Assembly (NCBI GenBank): GCA_964606695.1
Contig: CAZSHG010000001.1
Coordinates: 124,001-188,000 of the forward strand
Direction of reading: 5' to 3'
DNA: 64,000 nt
Source of the DNA: CAZSHG01 sp964606695 [NCBI: uncultured bacterium]
GTDB lineage: Bacteria > UBP14 > UBA6098
In this document: positions 17,153 to 26,180 of the stretch, in pieces
How the letters are laid out: each line of letters begins with the position of its first letter
Position numbering within the stretch: position 1 is the first letter of the stretch
Program-made: the position numbers and the translations under genes
Notes under the pieces: generated by a model
Seen by the model: only the letters and a program-made list of their open reading frames with translations
What the model was told of the DNA's origin: nothing
Databases searched by the model: none

Positions 17153-18393
17153 ATTTTCCCCTTCAATTCCGGGTGGATGAAGAAAAACTCGCTCTTCTCC
17201 TGCTCGGTTGGCAAATATTGGTCGAGATAATCCATTTTTACCTTTGCGGCATTCGCCCATTTTTCGCAATCCGAACGGCGGGCGCGGCGATATATCTCAT
17301 AACAGCATTCAAAACTGAGCTCCTCGCGAACGCCGATTCCCTCCTCGGGAACGCTTGCCCTGGCTCGTCCCACGCAAATATTGCCCTCGACTACAATCGC
17401 CTGACAGCTATTCGACTCTATACGGCGGGCTTTGGCAAGATAACTTTCCGCGTTGCCGTATTGCCCCATATCGACGTAAATATCGGCCATATCGAGTAGC
17501 AGTTTTGCATTTTGCGGGTCGATCTTCTCAGCTTCCGCGAAGGCATTCATCGCATCCGAATATTTCTTGTTCGCCGCATGGATAAGCCCCATATACTGAT
17601 AACCCTTGGCGCTATCAGGATTATCCTGTATGTAATCTTTAAGTGTTGAAACAGCGTTTTCGTAATCTCCCGTATTCGCTTGAGCGCGCCCTAAGCTTAA
17701 CTTATAGTCGGCGTTATTAGGGTCGATTCTTCGCAAGTTTGAGTAAGCCTCGCGCACCCCTTCCCAGTTGCCGCGTATCAAATATAAATCCGCCAGTTTC
17801 TCCCAGACATCTATATTATCTGGATCCGCAAGGACAGAGAACTCGAACCATACGATAGCCGAATCCAATAGTGCCCGCGATAAATATATCCTGCCGATCT
17901 GTTCCGCGGAAAAGGCGTCCGTAGTGTCGAGGTCGCAGGCGAGTTTATATTCGACCAGTGCTTTTTCAAGCTGTTCATCCTGCGCCGATGGGTCCTGGGA
18001 TGCCCGTTTTTGGCAGACAAGCGCACACCCGCGATGCAGATACCCCCTATCGGGGAACTTCTCGAGGCCCTGTTCATAAACCGCCATCGCGCTGTCCGGC
18101 AAATCCAGTCTCAAATAACTATCCGCAAGGTATTTCCAGCCGCGCTCCTCGCCGGGATCGATTTCTTCGATAATCCTACGAAAATATGGGATAGCGTCGC
18201 GATATTGCTGATTTTTATAATATTCGAGCCCCAGGGAAAGGGCTTTGTTCTTCTCGTATGTCATTATCGAATCCTGTCTCACCTGTTCGACAGAGTCCTG
18301 CAGTGCGAGTTCATCGGGAGAAGGCCCGGATGAACCGGCAAATAGACCGACCGCTATGACGAGTGTTAACATAAGGATGAAAACGTTTCTCAT
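17143..18393 (-). CDS. Exported TPR-repeat protein
   Basis: A 416-aa protein with a signal peptide (MRNVFILMLTLVIAVGLFAG) and about eight TPR units from residue ~50 to ~335: GLEYYKNQQYRDAIPYFRRI, YLADSYLRLDLPDSAMAVYE and so on through MADIYVDMGQYGNAESYLAKA. The Cys-containing tail (CQAIVVEGNICVG...ECCYEIYRRARRS...CQ) is unusual for TPR proteins and might form disulfides in the periplasm. A near-consensus promoter at 18433-18461 and GGAGG before the ATG support expression as the first gene of an operon with the TPR lipoprotein and perhaps the kinase. No specific partner is identifiable. Confidence 0.85.
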   Translation of the reverse strand: MRNVFILMLTLVIAVGLFAGSSGPSPDELALQDSVEQVRQDSIMTYEKNKALSLGLEYYKNQQYRDAIPYFRRIIEEIDPGEERGWKYLADSYLRLDLPDSAMAVYEQGLEKFPDRGYLHRGCALVCQKRASQDPSAQDEQLEKALVEYKLACDLDTTDAFSAEQIGRIYLSRALLDSAIVWFEFSVLADPDNIDVWEKLADLYLIRGNWEGVREAYSNLRRIDPNNADYKLSLGRAQANTGDYENAVSTLKDYIQDNPDSAKGYQYMGLIHAANKKYSDAMNAFAEAEKIDPQNAKLLLDMADIYVDMGQYGNAESYLAKARRIESNSCQAIVVEGNICVGRARASVPEEGIGVREELSFECCYEIYRRARRSDCEKWANAAKVKMDYLDQYLPTEQEKSEFFFIHPELKGKICQ

Positions 18394-18432
18394 ATTTATC
18401 CTCCTTATTTATCATCGAAGTACTAACCTGAA

Positions 18433-18461
18433 AATATATTTTTATCGTGCTACAATGTCAA
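18433..18461 (-). promoter_or_regulatory. Strong sigma70-type promoter of the TPR operon
   Basis: On the minus strand, the consensus -35 TTGACA (18461-18456) is followed after exactly 17 bp by TATATT (18438-18433). It lies about 40 bp before the ATG at 18393 and is divergent from the uvrA promoter. Confidence 0.7.
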
Positions 18462-18551
18462 CTCGAAAATGAAGTGTTGAGTTTGTCACGTAATTTTAAA
18501 CCAAAACGCCTGCCCCACGCGGAAATTTTATTAATTAATGTGGATGAAACC

Positions 18552-18579
18552 TTGCAAAGTCGTCTTTTTGGAATATACT
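18552..18579 (+). promoter_or_regulatory. Predicted sigma70-type promoter of uvrA
   Basis: TTGCAA (18552-18557) and TATACT (18574-18579) are separated by 16 bp, about 30 bp before the uvrA GTG start. I see no inverted repeat resembling a LexA box. Confidence 0.55.
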
Positions 18580-18609
18580 TAACAAAATGTTCAGTTTTAT
18601 CGAGGTATA

Positions 18610-21447
18610 GTGCCACATTCAGAATACATCACAATCAAAGGCGCGCGGGAACACAATCTAAAGGGTATAGACGTCGTTATTCCACGCGACAAACTGACTG
18701 TAATCACGGGGTTGTCCGGCAGTGGGAAGAGCAGTCTCGCTTTCGATACACTTTTCGCAGAAGGCCAGCGCCGATATGTCGAATCTCTGTCAGCTTATGC
18801 CCGCCAGTTCCTCTCCTTAATGGAAAAACCCGACGTCGATCACATCGAAGGCCTATCGCCCGCAGTGGCAATCGAACAGAGACGGGCAAGCCACAACCCT
18901 CGCTCAACCGTGGCAACCGTTACCGAAATATACGATTATCTCAGACTACTCTACGCCAGAATAGGCACAGCATATTGCTACCAGTGCGGCAGGGAAATCA
19001 CACGCTGGAGCGTCCAGGGCATCGTGGATAAGATAATGGATTGGACGGACGGCAGGAAGATACTCGTTCTCGCGCCGGTTGTGAGATCGCGCAAGGGTGA
19101 GTATCGAGACCTCTTCGATGACATCGGGCGCGACGGGTTCGTCCGCGTCCGTGTGGACGGCGAAATCCATAACCTCGACGAGGAAATCAACCTCAACAAA
19201 AAGGTCAAACACGACATAGCCATCGTAGTGGACAGACTCGTTCTCAAGGAGGGCATCCACCAGCGGCTTACCGAATCAGTCGAGACCGCGCTTAAATTCG
19301 GCGAAGGCATGGTTGTAATCTACGATATGGATAACAACGAAGACCACATGTTCAGCGAAAACTACGCTTGCCCCACCTGCGGGATTTCCTTCGAGGAACT
19401 TCAGCCGCGTTCCTTCAGTTTCAACAATCCTTATGGCGCCTGTCCGATGTGTGACGGTCTCGGCACCGAACGTAAACTCGATAAAGACCTCATCGTCCCG
19501 GACAAATCCATCGGTATTATGGAAGGCGCGGTCAAGGCCTGGGGCGACCCCAGCGGAAGACACTGGGGACGAATGATTAGAACCGTCGCCCGCGAAATGG
19601 GTGTCGATATATATAAACCCTGGGAAAAACTACCCGAGGAATTCCGTAAAATCGTCCTTTATGGTAGCGGGAAAAAGGAATACACTTTCCACTACGAATC
19701 ATCCACGGGTAGGTCGAAAGGGCAATGGAGAAGCTCTTATGAGGGAGTGATTCCGAACCTCAAGCGACGTTACCATCAAACGGATAGCGCCGGTATCCGC
19801 GCCTGGATAGAGGGCTTCATGAGCCAATCACCGTGCCCAGAGTGCGGCGGCTCGAGGTTGCGCAAAGAATCTCGAAGCGTCAAGATAGCCAATATCGGTA
19901 TTCACGAAATATCCATGATGAGCATTTCCGAGGCGACCGAGTTCTTCGAAAAGCTCGACGAAAAACTATCCGAACGCGAAAAGATCATCGGCAAACAAAT
20001 ATTAAAAGAAATAAACGAACGACTGCGTTTCCTCAACGACGTCGGCGTGAGTTACCTAACGCTAAATCGCCAGTCCAGCACCCTTTCCGGCGGCGAAGCC
20101 CAGCGAATCCATCTGGCGACACAGATCGGTTCCCGGCTCGTCGGCGTTATGTATGTCCTCGATGAACCTTCAATCGGCCTACACCAACGAGACAATATCC
20201 GTCTGCTGAACACGCTCAAATCCATGCGAGACCTCGGCAACACTGTTATCGTCGTCGAACACGACCGCGAGACAATCGAGTCCGCGGATCACATCATCGA
20301 CTTAGGTGTCGGCGCGGGAGTCCACGGCGGAAAATTAGTATGCGAGGGCACACCGAAGGAAATCGAAGGGTGCAAAGAATCTCACACGGCGATGTATCTT
20401 ACCGGCAAATTGAGTATCCCCGTGCCCAAAAAACGGCGCACCGGGACGAAGAAGAAACTCGTTATCGAGGGCGCGAGGGGGAACAATCTGGCGAATATCG
20501 ACGTCGAGTTCCCTCTGGGGAAAATGATATGCGTGTCAGGCGTTTCAGGTTCTGGTAAATCCACGCTGGTCAACGAAACGCTCTATCCGATCCTCGCCCG
20601 CTATTACCAGAAGAAACATGTCAGACCGCTACAATACCGTTTCATTCGCGGCCTCGAGTTTCTGGACAAGGTCATCAATATCGACCAGTCCCCCATCGGA
20701 AGAACGCCCCGTAGCAATCCCGCGACATACACAAGCGCCTTCACTCCCATACGTGAACTCTTCGCAAGCCTGCCGGAATCCAGAGCCAGAGGTTATAAAC
20801 CGGGAAGGTTTTCATTCAACGTCAAAGGTGGACGGTGCGAATCCTGCGGCGGAGGAGGAACAATCAAGCTGGAAATGCACTTCCTGCCCGACGTCTATGT
20901 CCCCTGCGACGTATGCGCCGGCAAACGATACAACCGCGAGACACTTCAGATAAAATACAAAGGTAAAAATATCTCCGAAGTCCTGAATATGACGGTCGAT
21001 GAAGCCCTCGAATTCTTCGGGAAAATATCTGCAATCGAACGCAAATTACAGACAATGCACGACGTCGGACTCGGGTATATACACCTCGGCCAATCCGCGG
21101 TTACCCTGTCCGGAGGCGAAGCGCAACGTGTCAAACTTGCGACAGAATTGTCAAAACGGAGCACCGGTAATACGCTTTATATCCTCGACGAACCTACAGT
21201 TGGACTTCACGCCTACGATGTTAAAATCCTGCTGAAAGTCCTGGACGAATTGGTCGATAGAGGCAACACCGTTATGATAATCGAACATAACCTCGATGTC
21301 CTCAAAGTAGCCGATTACATAATCGACCTCGGCCCAGAGGGGGGCGATATGGGCGGCACAATAGTCGCAACCGGAACCCCGGAAGAGATAGCGAACAACA
21401 AAGCAAGCCACACAGGTAAATTCCTCAAGAAAGCGCTGGCGGAATAA
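18610..21447 (+). CDS. uvrA: Excinuclease ABC subunit UvrA
   Basis: A 945-aa full-length UvrA, the damage-recognition ATPase of nucleotide excision repair. Walker A motifs GLSGSGKSS (~residue 34) and GVSGSGKST (~residue 643), two ABC signatures ([26 protein letters not shown]) and two Walker B segments ([20 protein letters not shown]) are present. Zinc-finger cysteines occur in CYQCG, CPTCG...CPMC, CPECGG and CESCGGGG...CDVC. The GTG start at 18610 has GAGG upstream at 4-nt spacing and yields the family N-terminus ([13 protein letters not shown]). The VanZ-like gene follows with a 1-nt overlap. Confidence 0.98.
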   Translation: MPHSEYITIKGAREHNLKGIDVVIPRDKLTVITGLSGSGKSSLAFDTLFAEGQRRYVESLSAYARQFLSLMEKPDVDHIEGLSPAVAIEQRRASHNPRSTVATVTEIYDYLRLLYARIGTAYCYQCGREITRWSVQGIVDKIMDWTDGRKILVLAPVVRSRKGEYRDLFDDIGRDGFVRVRVDGEIHNLDEEINLNKKVKHDIAIVVDRLVLKEGIHQRLTESVETALKFGEGMVVIYDMDNNEDHMFSENYACPTCGISFEELQPRSFSFNNPYGACPMCDGLGTERKLDKDLIVPDKSIGIMEGAVKAWGDPSGRHWGRMIRTVAREMGVDIYKPWEKLPEEFRKIVLYGSGKKEYTFHYESSTGRSKGQWRSSYEGVIPNLKRRYHQTDSAGIRAWIEGFMSQSPCPECGGSRLRKESRSVKIANIGIHEISMMSISEATEFFEKLDEKLSEREKIIGKQILKEINERLRFLNDVGVSYLTLNRQSSTLSGGEAQRIHLATQIGSRLVGVMYVLDEPSIGLHQRDNIRLLNTLKSMRDLGNTVIVVEHDRETIESADHIIDLGVGAGVHGGKLVCEGTPKEIEGCKESHTAMYLTGKLSIPVPKKRRTGTKKKLVIEGARGNNLANIDVEFPLGKMICVSGVSGSGKSTLVNETLYPILARYYQKKHVRPLQYRFIRGLEFLDKVINIDQSPIGRTPRSNPATYTSAFTPIRELFASLPESRARGYKPGRFSFNVKGGRCESCGGGGTIKLEMHFLPDVYVPCDVCAGKRYNRETLQIKYKGKNISEVLNMTVDEALEFFGKISAIERKLQTMHDVGLGYIHLGQSAVTLSGGEAQRVKLATELSKRSTGNTLYILDEPTVGLHAYDVKILLKVLDELVDRGNTVMIIEHNLDVLKVADYIIDLGPEGGDMGGTIVATGTPEEIANNKASHTGKFLKKALAE

Positions 21448-21827
21448 TGCTGAATAAAAAAACGCCCCTGATATTCTACAAAATCCCCGCGATAATCTTC
21501 GCCATGGCAATTCTCTATCTTGCCGTCGTCCCAATTCCCCAGCCCCCGATAGACCTTCCACTGTCCGACAAAATTTCTCATCTCGGAGCTTTTCTGGTCC
21601 TGGGTTTCCTATTGGCGCTTCCAATTAGAAAATCGGGCACGCTATATCTATGGACTCTCATCCTCCCGATTTCCTACGGCGTCCTTATAGAGCTTGTCCA
21701 GAGCCAATTGCCTAACCGCACTTTCGAATTGCTCGATATACTCGCGGACGTCGTCGGCGCTTCGATTGCGTATCTGGTTGCCTTTTTTATTATTAGATAC
21801 AGAAAAAGAAGTCAAAATGACCGTTAA
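21447..21827 (+). CDS. VanZ-like membrane protein
   Basis: A 126-aa protein with four hydrophobic helices and the VanZ-family features: IPQPPID, the DKISHLGAFLVLGFLLALP segment (DKxxHxxxF) and PISYGVLIELVQSQLPNRTFELLDILADVVGA (E/D-rich loop). The biochemical role of the VanZ domain in general is poorly known; VanZ itself confers low-level teicoplanin resistance. Its ATG overlaps the uvrA stop by 1 nt and its end overlaps the ppx/gppA gene by 11 bp, so the three are one transcription unit. Confidence 0.85.
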   Translation: MLNKKTPLIFYKIPAIIFAMAILYLAVVPIPQPPIDLPLSDKISHLGAFLVLGFLLALPIRKSGTLYLWTLILPISYGVLIELVQSQLPNRTFELLDILADVVGASIAYLVAFFIIRYRKRSQNDR

Positions 21828-22737
21828 CGCCGCGATAGATATTGGAACGAACTCCGTCCTGATTCTCGTTGCGGAAATAAACGGACAAAAGGTAATGCCC
21901 CTTTTTCAGGACCTCTCCGAAACGCGTTTGGGTAAAGGAATTTCAAGATCGGGGAAAATTCCCCGGGAATCACTCGAACGGACGATATCCGCCGTAAAAG
22001 AATTCTATTCCTTAGCCGGGGATGCCGGCGCTGATGAAATCTATCTATACGGCACCGAGGTCTTTCGAAAAGCATCCAACGGTTTCGAATGCGCACGCAA
22101 GATTGGCGACGCGGTGGGCGCGGAAGTGAAAATCCTATCTCCACAAGAGGAGGCCTTTCTCGCGTTCCGCGGCGCGGGAAGTGGATTGGAATCGACATCA
22201 AAAAAAGTCGTATTGGACGTCGGCGGCGGAAGTTGTGAGACCGTTATCGGCGCGGAAAAGCCTATAAACTGGGCAAGCTTACCAATTGGGGCGGTAAATA
22301 TCGCCGAAGATCTGGGCTGTATTCCCCCCTTCGACGAAAAAAAATCCCGATCGATTATTAAGGCAATACAAAGAAAACTCGATTTCCCATTTATAATTAA
22401 TCCTGCAAACACTGTTTTAATAGGGGTTGGAGGGACAATCACGACCCTGGGCGCAATTAAGATAGGGTTAAACGAATATGTCGGCAGGTTGGTCAACGGG
22501 AAAAAAATTTCCGAAGGCTGGTTGCGCAAAATTTTCCTTTTTTTCCGCGAAAAAAGACCCGATGAAATAGCGGAGGTTATCCCTTTTTCTCCTGAACGCG
22601 CGGATATTATCGCCGCGGGAACCGCAATATATCTGGCTTTCATGGAGTTATTCGGTTTCGAGGAAATCACGGTTTCCGACCGGGGTAGCCGGTATGGAAT
22701 ACTCATCGACAACTCGATTCCTAACGAAAAACAATGA
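21817..22737 (+). CDS. Exopolyphosphatase / guanosine pentaphosphatase family protein
   Basis: A 306-aa ASKHA-fold phosphatase of the Ppx/GppA family. Motifs: AAIDIGTNSVLILVAE (phosphate 1), GTEVFRKASNG, SPQEEAFLAFRGA, VLDVGGGSCETV (phosphate 2) and LIGVGGTITTLGAI, with SDRGSRYGIL at the end. It lacks the C-terminal HD-like domain of E. coli Ppx, as in short single-module homologs that hydrolyse polyphosphate or pppGpp. I placed the start at 21817, because the DIGTNS motif should be near the N-terminus and the upstream frame runs inside the VanZ-like gene. Confidence 0.9.
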   Translation: MTVNAAIDIGTNSVLILVAEINGQKVMPLFQDLSETRLGKGISRSGKIPRESLERTISAVKEFYSLAGDAGADEIYLYGTEVFRKASNGFECARKIGDAVGAEVKILSPQEEAFLAFRGAGSGLESTSKKVVLDVGGGSCETVIGAEKPINWASLPIGAVNIAEDLGCIPPFDEKKSRSIIKAIQRKLDFPFIINPANTVLIGVGGTITTLGAIKIGLNEYVGRLVNGKKISEGWLRKIFLFFREKRPDEIAEVIPFSPERADIIAAGTAIYLAFMELFGFEEITVSDRGSRYGILIDNSIPNEKQ

Positions 22738-22776
22738 CCCTAACTTAAGAAAAAATTAAAGGATTATTTTTTTGCC

Positions 22777-22805
22777 TTGACAATTCTCTTTAGGTTATCT
22801 ATACT
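22777..22805 (+). promoter_or_regulatory. Near-consensus promoter of the pilMNOPQ-recR operon
   Basis: TTGACA (22777-22782) is followed after exactly 17 bp by TATACT (22800-22805). A 9-bp perfect inverted repeat, 22739-22747 with 22823-22831, flanks the promoter and could be an operator or just chance. The pilM GTG start is at 22849, preceded by AAGGAG. Confidence 0.7.
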
Positions 22806-22848
22806 ATTTACAAGCTATAGCATAAGTTAGGCTAAGTAAGGAGCCGAA

Positions 22849-23919
22849 GTGCCACCTGCAAAAATGGGAATATTAGGAAGCAAAACTCAAGCCGCATACG
22901 GCCTGGATATAGGAACGCACTCTCTCAAGATGGTTAAAATCACCCCTCCGGGCACCGAGCGAAGACATCTTCTCGCCTTCGGAACGAGGGAATTGCCGGA
23001 AGGCGCGATCATAGAAAAGGACATTCGAGACCGCGAGGGGATGATATACGCCATCCAGACTCTTTTCGAGGAAAAAGCTCCCGAAGCTCTGGATGTTGTA
23101 GTAAACGTGGCGGGGCACAAAGTTTTCACCGACAGGATACAGATCACAACCGGCGGCAAAAAAGTAAAGATGGAGGAAGCGGTCATGGTGGAGGCCGAGC
23201 AACGTATTCCCACCGGCACAAGCGGTATCGTGCTCGACTACCACTCGCTGGGATCCGTAGCATCCGGCAAAAAGGAAGACCTTATCCTCGTAGCGGTCAG
23301 AAGAGAGCTGGTGGAGGATTATTTCAACATCGTGAGGGACGCCGGTTTGGATCCGATTATTATGGACATCGACTTTTTCGCCAACTACAACGCTTTTGAG
23401 TTTAATTATGGAATACCGGAAGAGGGCGCGATCGTTCTGGCAAATATCGGCCACATGCTTACGAATCTCACCTTTATTATCGACGGATTGTATTACACGG
23501 TCAGGGACGTTTCCAGCGGCGCGCGGGAGGTCTGGAACAGCCTTCAGTCGGAACTTCGCCTTTCATCCGACGATCTGGACGATATAATCAAAGGCGATTT
23601 CCCAATGGACGACGAAACACCCTATAAACAGGCCATAACTAACGCGGTCGATGAATTGAAATTAGGCCTTGACGTCGCTTTCGGATACATCGAGAACGTT
23701 ACCGGCGGCCTCAGGATAGAACAGATGTTCCTATCGGGCGGAGGAGCATTAATCCGCGATTTGCCGGAAGCCCTTTCGGCAAAACTCTCGATTCCGGTGG
23801 AAGTTATCAATCCATTTAAGAGCTTCGTCCCGGGACAGGGAGTTTTTTCAGGGGTCGATCCCGATAAGGTGGCGTCATTATACACAAACGCCATAGGTTT
23901 AGCGCTAAGGGCAGAATGA
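22849..23919 (+). CDS. pilM: Type IV pilus assembly ATPase-fold protein PilM
   Basis: A 356-aa cytoplasmic actin-like protein of the pilus alignment subcomplex. The N-terminus carries GLDIGTHSLKMVKI (phosphate-1-like motif), followed by RIQITTGGKKVKMEEAV, VEAEQRIPTG, the VANIGHMLTNLTFI second phosphate loop and LSGGGALIRDLPEAL adenosine motif. PilM binds the PilN N-terminus on the cytoplasmic side. The GTG start has AAGGAG 5 nt upstream. It is the first gene of pilMNOPQ, with a 4-bp overlap with pilN. Confidence 0.96.
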   Translation: MPPAKMGILGSKTQAAYGLDIGTHSLKMVKITPPGTERRHLLAFGTRELPEGAIIEKDIRDREGMIYAIQTLFEEKAPEALDVVVNVAGHKVFTDRIQITTGGKKVKMEEAVMVEAEQRIPTGTSGIVLDYHSLGSVASGKKEDLILVAVRRELVEDYFNIVRDAGLDPIIMDIDFFANYNAFEFNYGIPEEGAIVLANIGHMLTNLTFIIDGLYYTVRDVSSGAREVWNSLQSELRLSSDDLDDIIKGDFPMDDETPYKQAITNAVDELKLGLDVAFGYIENVTGGLRIEQMFLSGGGALIRDLPEALSAKLSIPVEVINPFKSFVPGQGVFSGVDPDKVASLYTNAIGLALRAE

Positions 23920-24632
23920 TACGGATAAACTTAATACCAAAGGAACTTCGCAAGAAGAAAAAAGTCCCCTTCTTCGACAAGTATTTCCTCTATGTCTTCG
24001 CTATCCTGGTGCTAATAGGCATCGCACTATGGCTTCAAGCTACCGCGCAACAACGCGAAATCGCCAGACTCGACGACGAATTAGCCCGCGTGGAAGCGGA
24101 AATCCAGAAATATAACCAGCAGATTAAAAAAGTGGAAGAAGCCCGCGCGCTAAGAGATAAAATCCTCGCAAGAATGGCGGCAATACAGGACCTCGATGTC
24201 CAGAGACCACTCGCGGTGAAAATGCTGGAAGATTTCTCGATGTTGATTCCAGAATTCGTCTGGATTGAGGGTTTCACCGAAATAGAAAGGGTTTTGACCC
24301 TGACGGGTAAAAGTTATAACTTGAAAGGAATAGCTAATCTGATTGTGGGATTGATAGGCTCGGAATATTTCGACCAGATCAAATTGAATTATGTTCGAGA
24401 TGAGAGTAAATCCGCTACCGTATCTACTTTCATGTTCGAAATGTCGAGTAACGTCGTGTTCGAATCCGCGGAAACCTATGCCGGTGAATTTACATCTCCG
24501 ACAATAGAGCGGATACCAGACCAGAAAAGGCAGGAAACCAGACGACCCAGCAGTATCATAGATAAAGGCAAGGAAGCCTTGAGCCTCGATCCCGACCTCG
24601 CCAAAGAATCGGTTCAGGGACTTGGGAATTAA
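23916..24632 (+). CDS. pilN: Type IV pilus inner-membrane protein PilN
   Basis: A 238-aa bitopic membrane protein. It begins with MIRINLIPKELRKKKK, the conserved PilM-binding motif (INLxP), then has one transmembrane helix (~residues 24-45), a coiled coil (residues ~48-90, EIARLDDELARVEAEIQKYN) and a ferredoxin-like periplasmic domain (VWIEGFTEIERVLTLTG). The C-terminal ~55 residues are a low-complexity extension. With PilO it forms the periplasmic alignment platform linking the pilus motor to the secretin. Confidence 0.93.
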   Translation: MIRINLIPKELRKKKKVPFFDKYFLYVFAILVLIGIALWLQATAQQREIARLDDELARVEAEIQKYNQQIKKVEEARALRDKILARMAAIQDLDVQRPLAVKMLEDFSMLIPEFVWIEGFTEIERVLTLTGKSYNLKGIANLIVGLIGSEYFDQIKLNYVRDESKSATVSTFMFEMSSNVVFESAETYAGEFTSPTIERIPDQKRQETRRPSSIIDKGKEALSLDPDLAKESVQGLGN

Positions 24633-24634
24633 TT

Positions 24635-25282
24635 ATGGCTTTTTCAGATATCAGCTTTAAAGACCCGCTTATCCAGAAAATGGCTGGAGGAGTAGTTATT
24701 CTGCTTCTAATGGTCGCGGGCTGGTACACACAGCTATATTCTCCGAATAAGGAACTGGTAAACGATAAGAGCGAGAAACTCGAGCAGTTAAACCTTAAAC
24801 TCCAATCGGCAAGACTCCAAGCGGGGAAACTCGCCGAGATCGAGGCCGAACTCGAAGAGGCTTTTGTTAAATACAAGCTACTCGAAAAACTCCTGCCTAC
24901 CGAGAGAGATGTTCCCGATTTCATCAAAAAGATCAACGTGGCGGCGCGGCAGAATAATATCAAGATTTCGCGTATGGACCTCGATCCGTCCGAAATTATG
25001 CAGTATTACACCGCAGACCCCTACAGAATCGAAATTAGTGGAACTTACCACAACCTGGGTTTGTTCCTGAGGGATGTAGCCAACCTTCCCTTTATTGCTA
25101 CGACGAAGAACGTCCAACTCACCAGAAGTTCTCAGGGAGATGTAAACGCTTCTCTGATAATAACATCTTTTCATTTACCATCTACGGAACGTCTTGAAGC
25201 GCCTACCGAAGCCGAATCGGATACCGTAACCGCTCCGGCGGACGCGGGAGCAAACGCTATGAAGGAGGCACACGCGGGATGA
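24635..25282 (+). CDS. pilO: Type IV pilus inner-membrane protein PilO
   Basis: A 215-aa bitopic protein with the usual PilO plan: transmembrane helix at ~residues 15-32, coiled coil (NDKSEKLEQLNLKLQSARLQ), the LLPTERDVPDFIKKINVAARQ linker typical of PilO, and the ferredoxin-like domain with ISGTYHNLGLFLRDVANLPFI. It heterodimerises with PilN. An extra acidic, alanine-rich tail of about 30 residues is present. It is followed by the pilP gene with a 4-bp overlap. Confidence 0.93.
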   Translation: MAFSDISFKDPLIQKMAGGVVILLLMVAGWYTQLYSPNKELVNDKSEKLEQLNLKLQSARLQAGKLAEIEAELEEAFVKYKLLEKLLPTERDVPDFIKKINVAARQNNIKISRMDLDPSEIMQYYTADPYRIEISGTYHNLGLFLRDVANLPFIATTKNVQLTRSSQGDVNASLIITSFHLPSTERLEAPTEAESDTVTAPADAGANAMKEAHAG

Positions 25283-26178
25283 GGAATGCAATTCTCATAA
25301 TACCGTTCCTCATAGTTGCCTTCTGCGCCGCGGACTATAACGTCATCGGCTTCTCGATGTCCTTCAGCAACGACAGCACAACCACCGAGATCATAACTGA
25401 CGGGCCGACGGACATCAAAACGATCGAGCTGAAAAACCCCGACAGATTAATAATAGACTTGATAGGCGGCGTTCACCGCTTGAGTACCGACGGTCTGCCG
25501 CCTTTGCCCAAATCCGTCGTTGTCGATATGAGATCCGCTCAATTTCAGGCCAAACCCGAACCGATAACGCGTATCGTCCTTGTTCTGGCCGAGCCGGTGG
25601 GCGATTTGCGTATCGAAAACGGACCGCGTGGAGGAAAAGTTATTATCCCAACACCCGGATACCCCCATTTCGACCATTGGTCGATAGGAAGGGAAACGCC
25701 GGGCGCAACCCCGGAACAGCGCTTACCGGAAACCGTAGGCGAAGAAACTACTGCGACAACCGGGACCGGACAGGTATCCGATACGACTAAACCCTCCCCG
25801 GATACGGCCGTAACCGCGGTTACATTTACGGACTCCAGCGGTTCAGATATATCCTTTATCCGCCCAAAAGTAGATTATCTTGGAACCGAATATCGCGACC
25901 CGTTCGTCGTTGCCGAACCGCGCGTAGAACGCGAATTTGGCGCAGAAGCTATCCCCACGGTGGAGGACCTGATTCTGGTAGGAATAGTAAAGGACGAAAA
26001 AAACGATTTCCTCGGCGTATTACAGGACAGAAACGGTTGGGGATATATTCTCGGCACAGAAGATAGCGTCGTTGATGGCATAGTCGGAGAAGTTACAGAT
26101 TCAACTATTCGTTTTGATATAGAGGAATTCGGGGTTACGCGCCCCGTAAACCTCGAATTAATAAAGGAGAAAGAATAA
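25279..26178 (+). CDS. pilP: AMIN-PilP fusion: type IV pilus assembly lipoprotein-like protein
   Basis: A 299-aa exported protein with signal peptide MRNAILIIPFLIVAFCAA. Residues ~22-130 look like an AMIN domain (VIGFSMSFSNDSTTTEIITD, LKNPDRLIIDLIGG, RIVLVLAEP), a peptidoglycan-binding fold that usually forms the N-terminus of PilQ. After a Thr-rich linker, residues ~195-299 form a PilP beta domain (YRDPFVV, LILVGIVKDEKNDFLGVLQDRNGWGYIL). PilP couples the PilNO platform to the secretin. The following PilQ lacks an AMIN domain, so the domain seems to have moved to PilP. The Cys in the signal region does not form a convincing lipobox. Confidence 0.82.
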   Translation: MRNAILIIPFLIVAFCAADYNVIGFSMSFSNDSTTTEIITDGPTDIKTIELKNPDRLIIDLIGGVHRLSTDGLPPLPKSVVVDMRSAQFQAKPEPITRIVLVLAEPVGDLRIENGPRGGKVIIPTPGYPHFDHWSIGRETPGATPEQRLPETVGEETTATTGTGQVSDTTKPSPDTAVTAVTFTDSSGSDISFIRPKVDYLGTEYRDPFVVAEPRVEREFGAEAIPTVEDLILVGIVKDEKNDFLGVLQDRNGWGYILGTEDSVVDGIVGEVTDSTIRFDIEEFGVTRPVNLELIKEKE

Positions 26179-26180
26179 AC

